A DNA stretch of 64,000 nucleotides from Hymenoscyphus infarciens (taxonomy: Eukaryota > Ascomycota > Leotiomycetes > Helotiales > Helotiaceae), in NCBI GenBank assembly GCA_001414345.1, contig LLCB01000237.1, forward strand, positions 29,380 through 93,379, in the 5' to 3' direction. Each line of letters begins with the position of its first letter. Positions within the stretch are counted from its first letter, which is position 1. Under the pieces are notes generated by a model. That model saw only the letters and a program-made list of their open reading frames with translations. It was not told the DNA's origin and searched no databases. Shown one piece after another: positions 21,428 through 32,030 of this stretch. The position numbers were made by a program, and so were the translations under genes.

Positions 21428-22059
21428 AGAGAGAAGAGAAGAGTGAATGGTAAGAGACAAGAGTAGGAAATCTCTTAATTGGGGCGAGGAAAAGAGAGTG
21501 GGTTAATTTGCGAAAGATTAGTATGATTCTGGGTACGGAGAAAGAAGTCAATCCAAACTTATACAAAAGTTGGGAGAACCCTGAAAAGGCCTTTAATCGC
21601 CGTTCCAAACTTTCAAGGATATATGCTAAAAGTTAAAGTACTATCTGAAGTCTAAAAAAAACACTTTGATGTGTTTAAGTGGGAACTTCAAGCTCAGATA
21701 GAAGCTATTAAATTATAACGGTGTTTTTGTTTACTCATACACCTGGCTTCGTTGAATCGAGAAGGCGATAAGCCTAAGTACTAAGGAGTAGTTAGGTAGT
21801 TTGTTCGCATGGTGTTTTTTCTTTGTTGCGTCAATTGGTGTTGGGGAACTGAAAATAGATATAAGCCTAAATAGAACTCTCCAGGTTTCACGAATTATAT
21901 GGACATGTAGAAAATATTGTATATTATAAGATGATTACTTCATTCCAAGTACAAGCAAAAAATCTTAGCAAAATAACACCCGACTCCAGGAATTCCGCAT
22001 GCCGCGACTTGAACCCCTCTTAATGTTCAACGGGATTCAGCAACTGCCAACCATGCATC
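21428..22059. other. AT-rich intergenic DNA
   Basis: There is no recognisable gene. The reverse-strand stretch near 21985-22020 resembles a tRNA T-arm (GGGTTCAAGTCGC) but has no matching acceptor or anticodon arms. Confidence 0.35.
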
Positions 22060-24657
22060 TTATATGCCCCCGGTAAAGTAATTCACGACAGTCGCAGCCA
22101 TCTCAGTACCCTTCTCGGCCAACCCTCCCAAGGCACCAACATTTCCCATTGCCTCCACGAGCTTAGGGCTATACTTTTGGCCAGCCACCGCTGCTGCGCC
22201 TAGAGTTGTAGCTATCCCGAGCGTCCTCACCACTGTCCTGGCAGTTTTCTCCTCCTTACCTTCCTGCTGGAGCTCTGTAACATATCTCGAAAGTGGCACT
22301 TTTGGTTCAAGGAACTCTCCAGGAGCAGCCTTCACGCGGTCGTAATAACAAAGCATCAAAGGACTCTGAATGAGAATTTCTCGCGATCCTCGTTTTTGCC
22401 AGTGCGGAATATCTTTGCCCTCGTCTTTATAACCTCCGGCTTTGAAACGATTGATTAAGGGCCAGGTGGCGATTTTCGCTTTGGCGCGGAAGGTGTTGGC
22501 AGCTATGTCTGGGGGGCTAGCTCTCAACTTTTCACGATTCTCGACGGCTTGTCTTCCTGCTGCGGAGGCGATTGTTCCGGCGTCGAGGTACTTTTGCACT
22601 TCTTTTAGTGCGGCATTTTTCTGTTTCTTGTATCCTTCGATGGTGTTGATGTGGAGCTGAATTTGCATGTTTCTGCTTTTCTTCCAAGAATTACTGTCAA
22701 CGTTTGTGTGTTCCTTTAAGTTGAAGGGCTCGCCAGGGCGGAGTTCTTGCCAATGGAAGATTGTGGGAGACAGGCGGACGCAGAGGGCGAGGTAAGCGGC
22801 GTCGGAGATTATGTCATGGAGTTCTTGATAGAGGAGTGTGGAGGGGGGGAGTTCCATGCCGTTCTTTGTGGGAAGGCCGTAGAGGAAGTCGATTATGGGT
22901 TTGAGGAGTTGAAAGACTTGAGCTGTTTGGGTTGCTACGTCGGAGTAGAATTCCGAGGTTACAGGACGGGTGGTTATGATTGATCGTGCTTGTTTGGAGC
23001 GGAGGGTTTGTCGCTGGAATCCTGTGGGTGTGTTAGTAAGTTCCCGCTTCTTTTCCATCTCACTTCAGAGGGGGAGAACAACTAACCTTCACGTTCAAAC
23101 ATCGCCCTCTCAATCGCAAACATCAATTCCTTCTCCTGCTTGTTACTCCCAAACAAACCCTCGTCAAAAATCTTTATCTTGATAATCTTTATCAAAACCG
23201 CAGCAATAAGCCACATCCTACTAGTCCCATTCAAAAGCATCTCATCCCAACCGCCAACAACCGGGTCCGCTTCCGCAACCATATCTGCCCATTCATAAAA
23301 CTCCTTCATCTCGCCAACTGCACTCCAAGGGCTTCCATCGATTAAATTTAGCTCTAGCCATTCGGGGTTATTGAGATCTGGGGCTCCAAAGTAGGTGTCT
23401 GCCCAGACACGGATGTGTGTGTGGAGATTGAAGAATTGGACGATGAAGAATTGGTCGTCTCTGTCTTCTAGAGGATGGGGGTCGTAGATCTTTCGTACTG
23501 GTTCAGGAACATTTCTGTTGAGGTCTATGCCCTGGGCTGGGTGGTTGGTGTATTTGCGTGGCTTTTCGCCTTCAGCAGTCCGTTTGTCTTCGGCAGTTTC
23601 TTTCTTGGTGTGGTTTTTGTTTGGCTGTTTGGCTGTTAGCTGATTTCTTCTTCTTTTTCCCCGTTCTTTTCGTTACTGTATCCTCTTTTCTCCCAAGAAT
23701 ACCCAAGACATAAAGTTTCGCCAAACGAAATTAAAACAAGAGGAAGTGTGTGCTTTCATTTCCCAAGACGAGAGTGCAAGTCATTACTGAGGAATCTCTC
23801 TTTCTGAGAAAAGTAGGGCAACAGGGTCCAGAAGTAAAAACTCAAAGGCTTCCATCCTCTTCCAAGCACAAAAGAAAAAAGCACAAGAATGATAAACATA
23901 CCTCCATCAGCTGTCCCATACTAGCAGTAAAAATCTGATTAAATGCCTTCTGGTTCTCATAACTACTTTTCTTCTTCTTAACCACCTTACCAGAATTGGC
24001 TAACTGGTTGTAAGCCTTCGCAGCCCTATTCCTTATCTGTACCGCCCGCCTGTTCTTATCTAAATGTTTCTTGGGACTCTTAGACTTCCTAGTCGTGAGT
24101 CCTATCTTCACTCCTTCCACTTCTACGGGAGCCTGATTCTCAACGCCCCGACTCGTTAGGACATTGTAGGCACTGGAGACCACACCGGCAGAGGGTTTTT
24201 TGGAGTCGCTGCGTGGGGAACTTTTGCTTGTTGATTGACTAGATCTTCTTGATCCGGCGGAACCTCTTCTGGTTGATGAACCACTGGAGTGTCTTGAGCG
24301 TGGCGAGCCTTTCTGAATTGGTGATCTACTGGGACTTCTTGCGCTCGCCTGAGAGGGACGGCGAGGAGGCGGTACATCAGTTCCGGAGTCGTCAGTTACG
24401 CTAGAGTCAGTGGGTATATCGACAAATTTGACTCCTTTCTTGGGGGGTTTCTGAGGAGATTTCTTCTTAGGTGACGTGTAGCGCCCAGTCCCCAATATTT
24501 TCCCCCCTGTCGTGCGTATTTGAGAGGGCCGGGATGCGCGGGGTTTAAAATTTGTTCGAGGGGGGACAAAGTCTCTTGTATCTGTTCCTGAGCCTGTTCC
24601 GCCTGTTTCGGTGTCTGTGTTCAATGGCGTAATGTCTCTCAACATTGTTCGCGACAT
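22060..24657 (-). CDS. Unrecognised protein: disordered Ser/Lys-rich N-terminus plus helical core
   Basis: My model joins 24657-23902, 23624-23087 and 23021-22060, about 751 residues. The first exon is low complexity (Ser, Arg, Lys, Pro) and probably disordered, possibly nuclear. The rest is helical and hydrophilic, ending in a Gly/Ala-rich stretch. The 65-nt second intron is well supported: phase fits, and EREG joins FQRQ across GTTAGT/CAG. The first intron (277 nt, GTATGT donor, phase 0) is less certain. Alternatively these are two genes, the downstream one starting in a tiny exon at 23711-23703 (502 residues). No domain was recognised. The upstream Met at 24930 was rejected because the residues before Met 24657 look like translated leader. 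Confidence 0.55.
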
Positions 24658-26732
24658 GGTTGCTGATTTCTCAGATGGCGATAGTGTGGATTTGAGAAAA
24701 GGAACCCAACCTTCGATGACTTTGCGATTGCGATTGCGACAGTCATAATGGGTGTTTCGCGATGAGGGGTGTTGAAAGGGGCTAGGGGTCAACAAAGAGA
24801 GGGGCAGGTTTACATTCCAGGCGACGGGAACAAGGAATGAAAGCAGCGATCGCTTAGGCGAGTCGATAGGAAAACGGAACGAAATGAAAATTTCACAAAG
24901 ACTCGAAAAGTTTATTCTAGCTGGTTTCATAATATATCACTGAATGCGAATTTTGGAAATAGACTTGAAGAGCGAATTGGCCTACAAACAAAGCAAACCA
25001 GAAGTATCCCTTGAACAATTATTAACTCCGTGAGAGGAAAAGCCTTCGACTCTTGACGAGGTGGAATTCAACTCTCAAGGAGGATAAAAATCATCCCAAA
25101 ATATCCTAAGTGCGAATGAAGTCAATCGGACGTTAATTCGACTTTTCTCTATTCCGCATTTTTTCTAGAAGAGTTGAATCTTCATAGAAAGCTGACGCAT
25201 AAGATACAACACTTACATATCACCTCAGGTCGCCCCTTACTACGGACAGATGTTGAATTCGGTCGACCAGTTCGTTCTATAGTCTGTTGACCAACTTTGA
25301 CTCGGCTAACCAACACATAGGTACTGTTATTACGCTACACTCCTCAGTTGCCAGTTAGAGCATCGATCTGACGAGTAGCTTCGCTTGCCTTTCCTGACAA
25401 ATTGCGTTGTGAGTTCCCTTATTGTATATGGTTTGGCCTAGTGATTGGTTCAGTTATTGTATTTGGTGTGTTCGCTTGATATGTCTCTTTGTATTTCCAA
25501 CCCGCCCAAAAGACGGGTTGCGACCGCCTGTCGAATACGAACATGAGTAGTAGGATATTAGTACACGGTCGCCTTGTGGTCAACCCCATGAGATCTTATG
25601 TGGCGTGTAAGATCCCTGGACGTTGCGGCTGCATGTTGACAATGAGGGCAAAGATGTGGTTTGATATGTGTATCAAGAGGGTTGCTTTAGAAAAAGGCAG
25701 TAAATAATCTCCTTGGAAAAAACTTGGTTTGCGTACCGGAGGAGACCCGAAGACCCTGCACTCTTGGAACAGTTATACCCTTGACACATCAACTGGGATT
25801 TTGAATGGATTCGAAGATGATTCCTGCTTTCAGAAACAGCATAGTTCTACAATTGTTAATTTAGAAAGTAGAGGCTTTACCTGAAATGTAACACATCCTT
25901 CAAGATTTCCAAACAGCTTCCCCAATGCCGTTGGTCCGGAATTTGGTGTCCCTTAGGATCCGAGCAACAGCCTTGAAGCGATATGCTCGACGGTTCTCTT
26001 TCCAGTGACACTAGGCTGGCATTGGATTCGGCTTCTGGGGCGATGCAGAGATTGAAGCGTGGCTGAAAATGGTTTCTGTTGTGGTAGAAGCTGCTGGAAA
26101 GGACTTCATATGGAGAGACGCTATCTCAAGAAAGTTGACGCCAGTATCATGGTTTCTCTTGAGATATAGATGGGGCACCTGAAGATTATGTTCCACGCTG
26201 TTTTGACGTGCCTTGAGTTGTGGAAAAGGTGATTATTCCGTTTTCCAAAAGAAATCAACTTGGATGGAAACCCAAAAAATCGACCCTGCTCTCATGTTGT
26301 AGCAGAAATTCGTCTGGTAGGGATGGCTGCTGAGTCTCCGAGCCTAAGTGATCCAGACAAGATTGTCCAGTTATGATATCGTTTGAACCTACATCAAATG
26401 GCCAATCATCTTGAACGAACTCCGGGAAACCAAAATAATTATTTGAGCAAGAATCGAGAGGCGGGAAAAGGTCCGGTGCTTTATCGAAAACGTTCGCGAG
26501 GCTATCATCATTAACTACCAAATCCAAATCATCATTCGCGTTGATAACGCTCTGGCCCGGTTAAGTGACCCGACCGGGCGTGGATGGGAAAGAAGGTTAC
26601 CACTCTTCAACGAGGTTTGGTTTTGAGAGGTCGTACCGATTATATTATCCAGAAAGGTATTCGGGGTTTAAGTGCGTGCGATTGCCCGGTCAGCCCTAGC
26701 TGGTGAGCTAAGGATAAAGGCCCGCCGGCTGT
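24658..26732. other. Gene-poor region with short ORF remnants
   Basis: A reverse ORF at 26255-26527 (90 residues) is acidic and Asp/Phe/Pro-rich, like part of a transcription-factor activation region. It has no DNA-binding partner nearby, and it stops 59 bp before a second short ORF (26011-26196). These could be gene relics. The rest has no coding signal. Confidence 0.3.
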
Positions 26733-26904
26733 GTTATATTACCAGCTATTAGTCTGCGTAATAAACAAGGTAACTGTTATACCAGAGGAACAATAACACA
26801 AAAGTTTATCTAAAATAACTACTGAATAGTATTATTTTAACTAATAGCGTACATATAGAACAGACTCTGTGAACTAATAGGCAGTCACGTGGCCCTGATA
26901 TCAC
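26733..26904. mobile_element. Solo-LTR-like repeat
   Basis: The stretch begins TGTTATAT and ends ATATCACA, which are near-perfect short inverted ends of the TG...CA form seen in LTRs. Its last ~90 bp recur at 1-95 of the window. This copy has the A/T state at most differing sites, as expected after RIP. No target-site duplication or internal retroelement sequence is visible, so solo LTR is a tentative reading. Confidence 0.45.
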
Positions 26905-27331
26905 AAAAAACAAAAACAAAAATACGTGATTGCATTCTGTGAGAATATTCATCCTGCTATTATTAGAACTCTTGAAAAATAAAAGAAAATGCCTCCCGGG
27001 AAAAGTGTACCCAAGTTTAGCCAGGGATACTTTACAAGTGGAGCTTTTTGAAAACGCTGTTCAAAGGATATCGACATTGAGGAATGTATAATGACCGTTT
27101 TGATCCAGGCAAGACCTGATATCTTGTCGCCAACAACATAAATACCTTTAAGCCTAGCCTGATACTCAATTACCGTCCGAAGCCTCAATATCATAACCCT
27201 TCCTCATAACTTAGCCTTACTCCTATCACCCCTATAAAAATCAGCTCAGTCCCTAAAACCCCCAACACCCTTTATTTCCACGTCCCCTCCCATCTTCTCC
27301 ATTTTCTTGAACACAAGGAAAGCGACAAACC
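26905..27331. other. AT-rich spacer and 3' flank of the RidA gene
   Basis: No gene is recognised. The last ~100 bp probably hold the 3' UTR of the reverse-strand gene ending at 27332. Confidence 0.35.
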
Positions 27332-28173
27332 TTACAAATGCGCCACACATTCAATCTCCACATCCGTCCCGAGAGGAAGTTCAAAAACTGCAACACAAGT
27401 TCTAACAGGCTTTGGGTTTGCGGTGAAGACCTTGGCGTAGACTTCGTTCATGGCGGCGAAGTTTTCCATTTTGGTGATGAATACGTTGACTTTGGAAGCA
27501 TTAGCACTTATTTAAAGCTGTTTTTAATGTGAATCTTAGGAAGTGGATGAGATGGTAATAGTATGGGGACATGGAAATGGTTGAGTGGTGTGTGAGGTGA
27601 GGGAGAGATAAATGGGGGAAAAGGACGAAAAGCGGGAAATGCCTTTTACGCAATTATCGATCGATGAACCGGCTGCTTCGAGGACTGCTGCAAGATTTTT
27701 GAGTATTTGTTCCTGGAGGATGGGATTTGAATTAGCTGGCTACTCTTCAGGTAACAAAGGAAGAGGATGTGAGGGAAGGGGAGACGAACAGTCCGGGCTG
27801 CAACTCCACCACCGACGATTTCTCCAGTTGCTGGATCAACTATTTGGATTGAAGTTAGCATCTGATTTCCAGAAAGACAAGTTTCAAAATGTAGGAGTGT
27901 TCAGAAAAGGAGTCCTTGAAAGATTCAACCAACAATCCCCTCACAAGCCAAGCCTCGACACTTCCGCAGATATTCCCCCCAAAATAAACCGACCTCCTCC
28001 CTCTCTTCAGAATAAATCTCCAAAGACCATGTTGAACCCAAAGCAAAAACAGGAGACCACTTACCCCCAATACTCCCCGAACAATAAACCATTCCCTGAC
28101 ATTTAATAGCCTGCGAAAAAAAGGCCAGAGGAGCCGGAGCTTTTTCCGTGAGAACAGCTTCTTTTTGAACCAT
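27332..28173 (-). CDS. RidA/YjgF/YER057c/UK114-family protein
   Basis: I read four exons on the reverse strand: 28173-28065, 27839-27790, 27712-27643 and 27489-27332. They encode 128 residues, the normal family length. Landmarks in order are FSQAIKCQGMVYCSGSIG, DPATGEIV, the LAAVLEAAGSS helix, VKVNVFITKMENFAAMNEVY and the C-terminal signature RTCVAVFELPLGTDVEIE with the substrate-binding Arg106. RidA proteins are homotrimeric enamine/imine deaminases that clear reactive 2-aminoacrylate-type intermediates; the yeast forms are Hmf1 and Mmf1. No targeting peptide is seen, so cytosol is likely. The third intron has a GC donor: no GT donor in range gives an open frame, whereas GC...AG joins NCVK to VNVF exactly. 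Confidence 0.85.
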
Positions 28174-28674
28174 GTTGACTTCGTTTCCTTATTTCCCTCG
28201 TTTCGTATTTCGTACTGCTGCTGGCTATTGAAAGTAAACAGATGAGAGAATTTTGTTCTACAATTGCGTGAGTTGAGGTTGATATTTTGGCGGATCAGAA
28301 AGTAAGTATGGAAGGCGGGGTACGCCAAAGTGGGGTAAGTCACTATACCCAACCCCCAAGGTGGGATGTTAGGTTCCCATGCAGGACTGTTGATAAGCAG
28401 AAGACACGAGGTGATAGGATGGCGAGGAGGTTACCTAGGCAGATAGATACTAATGGTATGTTACATAGCAGAGATGCCTTTGAATACCGGATACGAGATT
28501 ACTCCACGAGTGATCCAACTGGGGAGGTGAAACGTAATTTTGGACTTGGGAGAATATTACCAGAAAGTTTTGGGAGGTTTCGTTTACTTCTCTGGCTAAC
28601 GGAAAATATTCATACACCCATCAGTAGAAGACCTCTTCACCACCCAGCTTACAAGAACGAGAAAAGCAATCCCA
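28174..28674. other. Spacer between two reverse-strand genes
   Basis: It contains the promoter side of the RidA gene and the 3' flank of the dehydrogenase. The forward ORF across 28287-28688 has no recognisable features and is probably chance. Confidence 0.35.
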
Positions 28675-29902
28675 TCACATCTTACTAGGCATCCGCATCC
28701 CCCCATCAAGCCGGATTACAACACCATTAAGCATGGGATTCTCAATACTATGTCTAACCAGCTGCGCAAATTCATGAGGTTGTCCCGGACGTGCTGTCGT
28801 ACAAAGGTTAGTCTTCTACCAACAATAAATCCGAGACAAAAACTCACGTGGAAACTCCATAACCCTCAATAAACTAGTCTTAGCCTTCTCACTCATAGTA
28901 GCAGTCATCCTCGAATCAAACATACTCGGCGCAACAGTCACAACGCGAATTCCGTATCTGGAGAGATCTCGAGTAAGTGGGAGAGTAAGGGAACGGATCG
29001 CGCCTTTGGAAGCGGCGTATGCGACTGTCCAGTTAGATAGGAGCTTTGAGATTTTGAGTTTTGGTAAGAGAAGGAGGGCAGGGGGAATACCTTGTCCGGT
29101 TTGACCGTCGAAAGCTGCGGAACTTGAGACCATGATGATTACTCCTCGCTCGTTGTCTGTGTCTAGGGGCTTTGTGGTGGCCATGTAGGGAGCGATTTGT
29201 CGGATTAGGTCGAGGGTTCCGCGGATGTTGACGTTTAGGACGAAATCGAGGTCGGAGAGGGGGAGAGGCTCCATGTTGCGGTTGAAGATCTGTGAGACAT
29301 TTGTTAGTAGGAGTTATATGGGGGAGTTGATAGGATTCTGTGCCCAAAAGAAAAGAGGAAGAAAGATCTTTGAACACTTATTTTGAATACAAGACAAAGT
29401 AGAATGGAGAAGATATAGCTCCTTATTCATCTTGGATCAAAGCTCTTTTATTTGACTGAATGGCTGTTTCTCCAAAGTCCAGCTGGGCACAAAAAACATC
29501 TCTTCCCAAAGAAAAAATGAAGTTAGTCTTCCAAAAAGAGAAATGCCACCAACCTTTCCTGGATTGCCAACACCAGCAGCAGTGATAACCCCACCAACCT
29601 CCTTGCCCGTCTCCCTGACCCACTCCAAAGTCCCCTTGATAGCAGCAGCAATACTCTCCGTCTCAGTCACATCAGTTTCAAAGAATTTGGTCTTTCCACC
29701 TCCAATGGCTTGCATCACTTCAGCGGCGTGTTCTGGGTTCATGTCCAAGATGGCTGCACAACCTCCTGCCCGGCAGATGTCTTCGACACATGCTCGTCCT
29801 AGGCCAGAGGCTCTATCAAAAGGTCAGTATGGTTCTTGAATTGGAGAGATGGGATTGAACATACCCGCCGGAAATCAGGAATGTTCGACCCTCAATCTTC
29901 AT
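28675..29902 (-). CDS. Short-chain dehydrogenase, HSD10-like (3-hydroxyacyl-CoA dehydrogenase type 2)
   Basis: Exons 29902-29865, 29812-29554, 29289-29091, 29024-28848 and 28793-28675 encode 263 residues. The Rossmann start is SGGASGLG (11-18). An Asp after the second strand (ILDMN) suggests NAD rather than NADP. Further motifs are AAGVGN, VSSSAAF and the catalytic Tyr168-x3-Lys172 (YAASK). The segment [18 protein letters not shown] and the end [15 protein letters not shown] are typical of HSD17B10-like enzymes, which oxidise short-chain 3-hydroxyacyl-CoAs, for example in isoleucine or fatty-acid breakdown. The second intron is long (264 nt); the others are short with clear branch points. The gene is divergent from the Rab gene at 30356. 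Confidence 0.86.
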
Positions 29903-30355
29903 TATGAATGACGAAGAAGTGAGATGTTTTCCATTGAATCTGAATGGTGTTGTGCAATGACTTTGAATTCCCGTCTACCATGAAAACAGCCGAGGTATGC
30001 ACACCCCACCCCTGTTCAAATCGGACCTTTGTTACGAATCCCTCCGATCTGTGGCTGTGCTGTGCTGTGCTGTGCAGGGCAAAGCGGGTTGAGATAAGAC
30101 ATCGTGCATCACCAGAAAAATCAACACAACAATTCACACCACCAGAGGTGTGTTGCCATAGATACCCTTCTGCAAACCACCACATACCCTCATACAAGAC
30201 CAGAGAGGGCCAGATTCACACGCAAAGATGGTTCGACCAAGACGGTTGAGCGCGGCCAGCGAAGAGAGCGCCGGCACGCCTCGAGATCAGGTCCGTGGTT
30301 GCAAGAGTGAAGCATATAGCTGGTGACGCTGACGGAAATGTAGGAGTTGGGGAGT
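29903..30355. promoter_or_regulatory. Shared divergent promoter region with CTGTG microsatellite
   Basis: This 453-bp interval lies between the divergent dehydrogenase and Rab genes and should hold both promoters. Four tandem CTGTG-type units occur near 30054-30075. No specific transcription-factor site was identified. Confidence 0.4.
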
Positions 30356-31416
30356 ATGTACGATTACCTCGCCAAAATCATATTACTTGGACCCAGCGGA
30401 AGTGGAAAGTAAGTGTCCGCCATGTCTATTCCCCTCATCACAGACATGAAACCTCTAAACAAACGGAAACCTGACCTGGATATCGCAGGTCTTGCCTCTT
30501 ACACCGCTTCGTCAAGAACGAATGGCGCGTCCTCTCCTCCCAAACCATCGGCGTTGAATTCGCAAGTAAAATCATCAAAGTCGGCACAGGCGCGCGGAGG
30601 AAAAGGATAAAACTCCAAGTACCTTCTACAACCCCTCTTCCCCCCCACGAATAAGTATACCAAACTAACAGCTTCAAGCTCTGGGACACAGCAGGCACAG
30701 AACGATTCCGCTCCGTCTCTCGCTCCTATTACCGCGGAGCAGCAGGTGCCCTCTTAGTCTACGACATAACCTCCCACAATACATTCACCTCCCTCCCCTC
30801 CTTCATGAACGATGCCCGCGCCCTCGCCTCTCCAGACCTCACACTATTATTAGTAGGCAATAAAGTCGACGCTTGCGAGAATGCGAATCTAATCGATACC
30901 TCCGTCCCACCCACCACACCGTCCAGCATCTCTAGCAAAAACTCCTCCTTCCCATTCAACGGGAATAACTCCGTAAGCTCGACCTCGAACATGAATCTTG
31001 GCCTAGGTACACAATTACGTGCCACCGTCGCAGATGGAAGAGAAATCAGTAAAGAGGAAGCTAGTAAATGGGCCTCTGGAAATAACATCCCCGTCTCGAT
31101 GGAGGTTTCCGCGCTCAGTGGGGAGAATGTAGAAGACGTCTTTGGGAGACTGGCCAGGATGATATTGACGAAGATTGAGCTGGGAGAAATTGATCCTGAT
31201 GATCCGATGAGTGGGATACAGTATGGTGATGGGGGGTGGAGTGGGGAGGGAGATGGAGCGAGTGTAAAGAGTGGTGTTACTGTTGAGGAAGGGAGTGGTG
31301 CGCGGAGAAGGAAGAAGAAGAAGGGGTGGGGAATCGGGACTGGCGGGATGAGGGAATGGGAGGAGGTGTTTACTTTGAGTGGGAGTAATAGGAGGAGGAG
31401 AGGGGGGTGTTGTTAA
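30356..31416 (+). CDS. Rab-family small GTPase with insert and long C-terminus
   Basis: Exons 30356-30408, 30489-30618 and 30679-31416 encode 306 residues, longer than the usual 200-220. The P-loop is GPSGSGKS (12-19). Switch I has TIGVEFASK, switch II WDTAGTERFRS (63-73). The YYRGAAGALLVYDIT segment is classic Rab, followed by NKVD and the SA-type motif EVSALSGEN. It ends in GGCC for double geranylgeranylation. The best resemblance is to Rab4/Rab2-like proteins of vesicle recycling, by memory of motifs only. A Ser/Asn/Thr-rich insert of about 50 residues follows NKVD, and a basic ~75-residue tail precedes the CC. Exon 3 was placed at CTCTGG because this restores KLQLWDTAG. Confidence 0.86.
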
Positions 31417-32030
31417 TGAAGGGTTCCTACGATTTGTTGATATTGGTTTTCGTCCTTTGATTGCTTGGTGTTTTTGAGTCCACATGTTTTTGTATCATGG
31501 ATGATGGAGTTACGGAATTGTGGATTCATTACGACTGCTTGGCTGGAAGAGTTTTTATACCATGGTGGTTTTCCGTGTCTCTGGCGAAGAGAGGGGGTTA
31601 GTTAAGAGGGGGTTATATAGATATCGTAGAATACATAATACTGTTTTTCCTACAATTTTGGTCTGTTGAGGTAACTTTTTGTGCAGTGAGAAATCTCGTG
31701 ATAAATACACGCATGTATAGAGTAGGTGGAGTAAATGAAAGACGAAGTGAGTGAGGTATTAGTTGTAATGGACCGGGGATGGGATGCTCTGGGAGGACCA
31801 CAAAGTGTTTGGAGCACTGGAGCAGTTTGTGAAGCTTTTAGCAGACTTGGCATCGCAAGTCACAAAACTAGCAGTAGATTCATGAATTTGGAAAATCAAC
31901 CATGTTCGTCGAATATGTAAAAAAAAAAAAAAGCAACACCTGCATACAAAAACGTGCCAATCCCACTCACCCCTGATCAAAAATAAATCCCCCAACTCCT
32001 GGCCCCTCAACTCTCCCCACCATCAGCACC
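31417..32030. other. Convergent 3' intergenic region
   Basis: This lies between the 3' ends of the Rab and xylitol dehydrogenase genes. It has a poly-A tract at 31920-31932 and no coding signal. Confidence 0.4.

Noticed and set aside
21985..22020. Reverse-strand T-arm-like GGGTTCAAGTCGC as a tRNA gene
   Set aside because: No matching acceptor stem, D-arm or anticodon stem could be found around it.
23842..24930. Full 362-residue ORF starting at 24930
   Set aside because: The first 91 residues look like translated leader, and the last residues lie past a strong splice donor at 23901.
27646..28352. Reverse ORFs of 71 and 165 codons as separate genes
   Set aside because: Parts are exons of the RidA gene and the rest are intron read-through or out-of-frame shadows.
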